64,000 bases of DNA from Paracidobacterium acidisoli (GTDB lineage: Bacteria; Acidobacteriota; Terriglobia; Terriglobales; Acidobacteriaceae), in the NCBI RefSeq assembly GCF_003428625.2, contig NZ_QVQT02000003.1, positions 62,001 through 126,000 on the forward strand, given 5' to 3'. The notes under the pieces are model-generated. The model saw nothing but the letters and a program-made list of their open reading frames with translations, did no database searches and was not told the origin of the DNA. Shown here piece by piece: positions 60,261 through 64,000 of the stretch (positions within the stretch are counted from its first letter, which is position 1; the number at the start of each line of letters is the position of its first letter). The translations under genes were made by a program, and so were the position numbers.

Positions 60261-60592
60261 GCAGGGCATTAAATATGAGTTTGGTGAAAGAGAAACGATC
60301 TTCGCAGCGCGACTTCCTTTTTCAAATTCCGTCTACAATCATGCCGGATGATGACGTGATGATGCCGGGGTTTGCTTGACAGCGGCATTTCGATGTCATA
60401 CAACCAGCACACTGCTGAGTCCGAGGAAGTAATTCCCAATATGGTTGCCGCGCTGATGCATCGGATCGTTGATTTTCATCAGGCTGGTACCAGATACTCC
60501 TATCGACGCATCACCAGAATGCGTAACCGCCGTTTGATCACAGATTCGGCTGACGGACGGCTCCGAGCACACCTTTTTTGGACAGGATGGCC
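60261..60592. other. Intergenic leader region of the second S53 gene
   Basis: About 330 bases. Apart from the promoter candidate at 60376-60404, open frames here are short and have no family resemblance. The distance from promoter to start leaves a leader of about 180 bases. Confidence 0.5.
60376..60404 (+). promoter_or_regulatory. Sigma-70-like promoter candidate of the second S53 gene
   Basis: TTGACA, 17 bases, then TACAAC. The -35 is perfect and the -10 matches four of six bases. Confidence 0.6.
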
Positions 60593-63500
60593 ATGTTACT
60601 CACAAGAATCCGCTCCCTCCACATTGCTGCTGCCGCAACCACTGTTCTCGTCTCACTGCTGACGGCTCCGGTCTTCGCACAGACCGCCGCGACACCCTCG
60701 CTGGTTGCCAGCCGCATTACCGCACCCATCAACGAGAACAATCTGGTGCCTCTGAAAGGTAATGTGCATCCGCAGGCGCGAGCGCAGTTTGACCGGGGCG
60801 CGGCGTCCGGCTCATTGCCAACGGGCCAGCTTGTTCTGGTGCTGAGCCGCAGCGCACAGCAGCAACAGGCTCTGACGCAGTATCTGGCTTCCCTGCAGGA
60901 TGTGAATTCTCCGAATTATCACAAGTGGCTGACGCCGGAGCAGTATGGAGCACAGTACGGAGTGAGCGATGCGGATCTGGATGCGGTGCAGTCATGGCTT
61001 ACCTCAAAGGGCTTTCAGGTAGGGACAGTGCCTGCATCGAGAAACTTTATGAGGTTTTCAGGCACGTTCGATCAGCTACAGACCGCCTTTCACACGTCGA
61101 TCCGTAAATATCTGGTTCAGGGAGTGATGCATTTTGCCAATGCCAGCGATCCACAGATTCCGGCTGCTCTGGCGCCGGTGGTTGCGGGTGTGGCGAAGAT
61201 GAATGATTTTCGGCCGAAATCGAACGCAAAGTTAGGGGGAACAGGGCGCTATGACAGTGCATTGAAAAGGATCAAGCCTGACTTAACTCTGTTCGATAAT
61301 CAAAATAATCCGTACCTGTATGTTGATCCGGCAGATGCTGCGACGATTTATGACACACCGAATGCAACGCTGAATCCGAACTATTCCGGGACGACGTATG
61401 ACGGAACCGGGGTAACGATCGGGATTGTGGGCGATTCAAATGTCACGATGCAGGACATCATCAATTACCGGGAGACGTTCCTCGGAGAGACATCCGGAAG
61501 CACAAACAATCCGACCGTGATTGTGGAGGGCAACGATCCGGGAATCAACGGAGATGAAGGCGAAGCACTGCTGGACAATGAAATTGCCGGCGGGATCGCT
61601 CCAAAGGCAACGATCAATTTTTATACCGCGGATAATACCGATCTGCAGGGTGGCATCATTCTGGCGGCGTTGCGCGCGATCGGGGATAACACCGTCAGTA
61701 TTCTTAATCTGAGTTTTGGTGAGTGCGAGGCTGGAGAGGGAACAAGCGAAAACCAGCTCATCAGCGAGATGTGGGAGGAAGCCGCAGCGCAGGGTATCAG
61801 TGTGACTGTTTCGACAGGCGACAGCGGCTCGGCAGGCTGCGATAACGATAATACGGAGACGCAGGCGCAGTTTGGCCTGAATGTGAACGGCCTGGCCTCC
61901 ACGCCCTTTAATATTGCCGTGGGCGGCACGGACTACGATGCGCTCATCGGCAACAACGGTCAGGCCTTCAGCCAGTATGTGAATGTCAGTAGTAGCGGCT
62001 CGGCTCCCTATTACCGGACGGCAAAAAGCTATATTCCAGAAGAACCCTGGAATAACTCGACCTTCCCAAATACAAACGTCGCATCGAACGTTCCCTATTT
62101 GGATCCAAATACAGGCAATACCAACATCGTTGCAGCTGGCGGTGGACAGAGCAGCTGTGTCGCTCAGGATCAGTTTGGAAATTGCGAGGCATACTCCAAG
62201 CCGTCGTTTCAGACTTCTCTGACACCCAATGATCAGGTTCGCGATCTTCCTGACGTCTCCCTGCTTGCGGCTGACGGATTTTACGGAGCACTTTGGGCGG
62301 TGTGCGCTGACAATGTGGCGGATGGAGATTCCTCTTCCACCTATACCGATTGCCAGACATCGGGAGGACAGATCACCGACCAGACTACATTCAGCGGATA
62401 TGGAGGCACATCCGCTGCGGCTCCTGCATTTGCCGGCATGCTGGCGCTGGTGGAACAGAAGACGGGCTCGCGCCTTGGTCAGGCAGATTACGTGCTGTAC
62501 AACCTGGCAAGCTCAAAGTACAGCACCGTCTTTCATGACGTTACGACTGGTGATAATTCGGTGGTGTGCACCGGCGGGACGGAGGCAGACTGCAACTCGG
62601 CGGGCTTCCTGACTGGGTATAATGCCGGGACCGGGTATGACTATGCGTCCGGCCTGGGCAGCGTGGACGCGGCACAGATGGTGAACAACTGGAGCAGTGT
62701 GTCGCTGGCGTCTACATCGACAAGTTTTGACATTAATGGATCGACAGCGGCAGTGAATGTTTCGCACGGTACAAGTCTGATGTTCAAGGTCGGGGTGACG
62801 CCTGTTTCGGCGACCGGCGACGTGGCCATTGTGGATAATGCAGATGGTTCTGCCAACGGTCCGGTGAGCAGTAATAATGGCAACCAGACGGTGCTGACAC
62901 TTTCAGGTGGAGCAGCGACCACCAACTACAATGGTTTGCCAGGCGGCAGCTATACCGTTTATGCCAACTATGCCGGAGACGCCTCTCATGCATCCAGCCA
63001 GTCTGCCGGCATCAGCGTCACGATCTCCGCTGAATCGAGTGCGACAAATCTGGTTGTGAGTGCATATGATCCGGTTGCGTGCGCGTCGGGATCGTGCGGG
63101 GCGATATCGGGAACTGCATTCACCTATGGACAGTTCATCTCTGCCGATGCCCAGATTCAGGGAACCTCTTCTGACGAACAGAAGAACGGGACAGAAGGAG
63201 TGGCGACTGGTTCGGTAGCTTTCCTGAATGGCTCGACGAAACTTGGCACCTCAAATGTAACCTCAGATGTCAGTGTTGCGTCCTACACCACGCCCAGTAA
63301 TGCGTTCCCGGCATTTCCGGTCGGCTCCTACAATCTGACCGCGCAGTATTCAGGAGATGCGAGCTATCACGCGAGTACGAGCAACGCAGTTGCCTTTACG
63401 GTTGCCAAAGGTTCAACCAGTCTCAGTGGGAGTGCCAGCAGCACGAGCATTCAGGCTTCCAGTTCAACTAACGTTACTGTACTGATCAGCACAGACAGCG

Positions 63501-64000
63501 AAGGCGCATTCCCTACCGGAACGATTACGCTGACGGCAAATGGCAAGACCGTAGGCACGGCTACCAGCTTTAACAATGGTTTTGAGACCAATAACACTTC
63601 CGCAGCTGAGGCGATTATCAGTGTGTCAGGCACCAGCCTGAACAGCGGAAGCAATACGATCACGGCCAGCTACAGCGGTGATGCCAACTATGCCGCGTCG
63701 AGCGGAGGCAGCGTAACAGTTGCGGTGAGCGGGACGACGGGCAGCGCCGGTTTCGGTGTGACTGCAGCGCCGCCTTCGCTTACGATCAATCCGGGAGCGA
63801 CGACAGGCAATACATCGACTATTGCCGTGACGCCGAGTAATGGTTTCACTGGCAGCGTGGCTCTGGCCTGCTCTGTGGCCAGTCCGGCGGGCGCGACCGA
63901 TCCGGCAACCTGCAGTCTTAGTTCAAGCTCGGCGAATGTAACCGGCGCAACGGCCGCCAATACCACGCTGACGATCAACACAACGGCTTCCAGTACTGCC
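60593..64000 (+). CDS. Pro-kumamolisin (S53) protease with Ig-like repeats, 3' end missing
   Basis: A second secreted S53 protease; 1136 residues are visible before the window ends. It has a signal peptide (about 1-30, ending APVFAQ), an activation domain (about 50-210; KWLTPEQYGAQYGVSD), and a catalytic domain with Glu and Asp in GDEGEALLDNEIAGG near 322-329, the SILNLSFGECE oxyanion region and Ser in GGTSAAAP near 605. After it come at least three Ig-like (Big_3-type) repeats marked by YAGDASH, YSGDASY and YSGDANY. The last visible domain (about 1060 on; IAVTPSNGFTGSVALACSV) is closely related to the one in the upstream protease. The two genes are tandem paralogues. Confidence 0.92.
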   Translation, partial: MLLTRIRSLHIAAAATTVLVSLLTAPVFAQTAATPSLVASRITAPINENNLVPLKGNVHPQARAQFDRGAASGSLPTGQLVLVLSRSAQQQQALTQYLASLQDVNSPNYHKWLTPEQYGAQYGVSDADLDAVQSWLTSKGFQVGTVPASRNFMRFSGTFDQLQTAFHTSIRKYLVQGVMHFANASDPQIPAALAPVVAGVAKMNDFRPKSNAKLGGTGRYDSALKRIKPDLTLFDNQNNPYLYVDPADAATIYDTPNATLNPNYSGTTYDGTGVTIGIVGDSNVTMQDIINYRETFLGETSGSTNNPTVIVEGNDPGINGDEGEALLDNEIAGGIAPKATINFYTADNTDLQGGIILAALRAIGDNTVSILNLSFGECEAGEGTSENQLISEMWEEAAAQGISVTVSTGDSGSAGCDNDNTETQAQFGLNVNGLASTPFNIAVGGTDYDALIGNNGQAFSQYVNVSSSGSAPYYRTAKSYIPEEPWNNSTFPNTNVASNVPYLDPNTGNTNIVAAGGGQSSCVAQDQFGNCEAYSKPSFQTSLTPNDQVRDLPDVSLLAADGFYGALWAVCADNVADGDSSSTYTDCQTSGGQITDQTTFSGYGGTSAAAPAFAGMLALVEQKTGSRLGQADYVLYNLASSKYSTVFHDVTTGDNSVVCTGGTEADCNSAGFLTGYNAGTGYDYASGLGSVDAAQMVNNWSSVSLASTSTSFDINGSTAAVNVSHGTSLMFKVGVTPVSATGDVAIVDNADGSANGPVSSNNGNQTVLTLSGGAATTNYNGLPGGSYTVYANYAGDASHASSQSAGISVTISAESSATNLVVSAYDPVACASGSCGAISGTAFTYGQFISADAQIQGTSSDEQKNGTEGVATGSVAFLNGSTKLGTSNVTSDVSVASYTTPSNAFPAFPVGSYNLTAQYSGDASYHASTSNAVAFTVAKGSTSLSGSASSTSIQASSSTNVTVLISTDSEGAFPTGTITLTANGKTVGTATSFNNGFETNNTSAAEAIISVSGTSLNSGSNTITASYSGDANYAASSGGSVTVAVSGTTGSAGFGVTAAPPSLTINPGATTGNTSTIAVTPSNGFTGSVALACSVASPAGATDPATCSLSSSSANVTGATAANTTLTINTTASSTA

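Noticed and set aside
60372-60662. Rightward frame of 96 codons before the second S53 gene
   Set aside because: It overlaps the signal peptide region of the protease in another frame, starts inside the promoter candidate and has no recognisable features.
1-64000. CRISPR arrays, insertion sequences, tRNA or rRNA genes
   Set aside because: No regularly spaced long repeats, transposase motifs, or cloverleaf-like or rRNA sequence were noticed by eye; a dedicated scan could still find a diverged tRNA.

Overview
The window looks like a chromosomal segment of an acidobacterium, most likely class Terriglobia. This is inferred from the mix of families, not from a marker gene: a 1162-residue Oar-type TonB receptor with a carboxypeptidase-regulatory-like N-terminus, two tandem pro-kumamolisin (S53) proteases with Ig-like tails, DUF1259 and other secreted proteins, and a moderately high GC content. 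I see no tRNA, rRNA, CRISPR array, transposase or prophage. It is ordinary core genome with several accessory islands. Both ends cut genes: a class III aminotransferase at the left and a second S53 protease at the right.

Layout. 0-13.7 kb is mostly housekeeping: aminotransferase, beta-propeller protein, cysS, tsaD, a CCA-adding enzyme, trpE, glutamate dehydrogenase and an acyltransferase. 13.8-15.8 kb holds pgsA and a lone GvpL/GvpF-family gene with no other gas vesicle gene. 15.9-22.7 kb is a candidate amino-sugar module: a SIS-domain GlmS-like isomerase/deaminase, a TonB receptor, a NanE epimerase and a GntR/UTRA regulator, with a GntR-type operator candidate before the receptor. A geranylgeranyl-reductase-family flavoprotein follows.

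24.2-32.1 kb is one dense respiratory operon: cytochrome oxidase subunits II (with fused cytochrome c), I and III, an unrecognised membrane protein, a dihaem lipoprotein, a Rieske protein, a cytochrome b with fused cytochrome c, and CtaG. It encodes both a bc-type quinol oxidising complex and a caa3-type oxidase. A CRP/FNR-like box sits at class II spacing before a -10 element upstream. 32.2-39.9 kb has an AI-2E-type permease with a long C-terminal extension, small secreted proteins, a CADD-family diiron protein, an ECF sigma/membrane anti-sigma pair and a DinB-like protein.

40-45.1 kb carries a TIM-barrel isomerase, an oxidoreductase followed by a decayed SDR gene, a pterin carbinolamine dehydratase, an HD-GYP response regulator and a second ECF-like sigma factor. 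45.2-50.3 kb holds glmU, a small membrane protein and a pair of M16 proteins (one with HxxEH, one without). Divergently from these runs a beta-oxidation operon (50.4-57.4 kb) resembling Bacillus fadN-fadA-fadE, with two unrecognised genes inserted. The right end has the two S53 proteases.

Start codons were often moved downstream of the longest reading frame where a ribosome binding site or signal peptide supported it. Product calls rest on motif recognition by eye; no database search was run.
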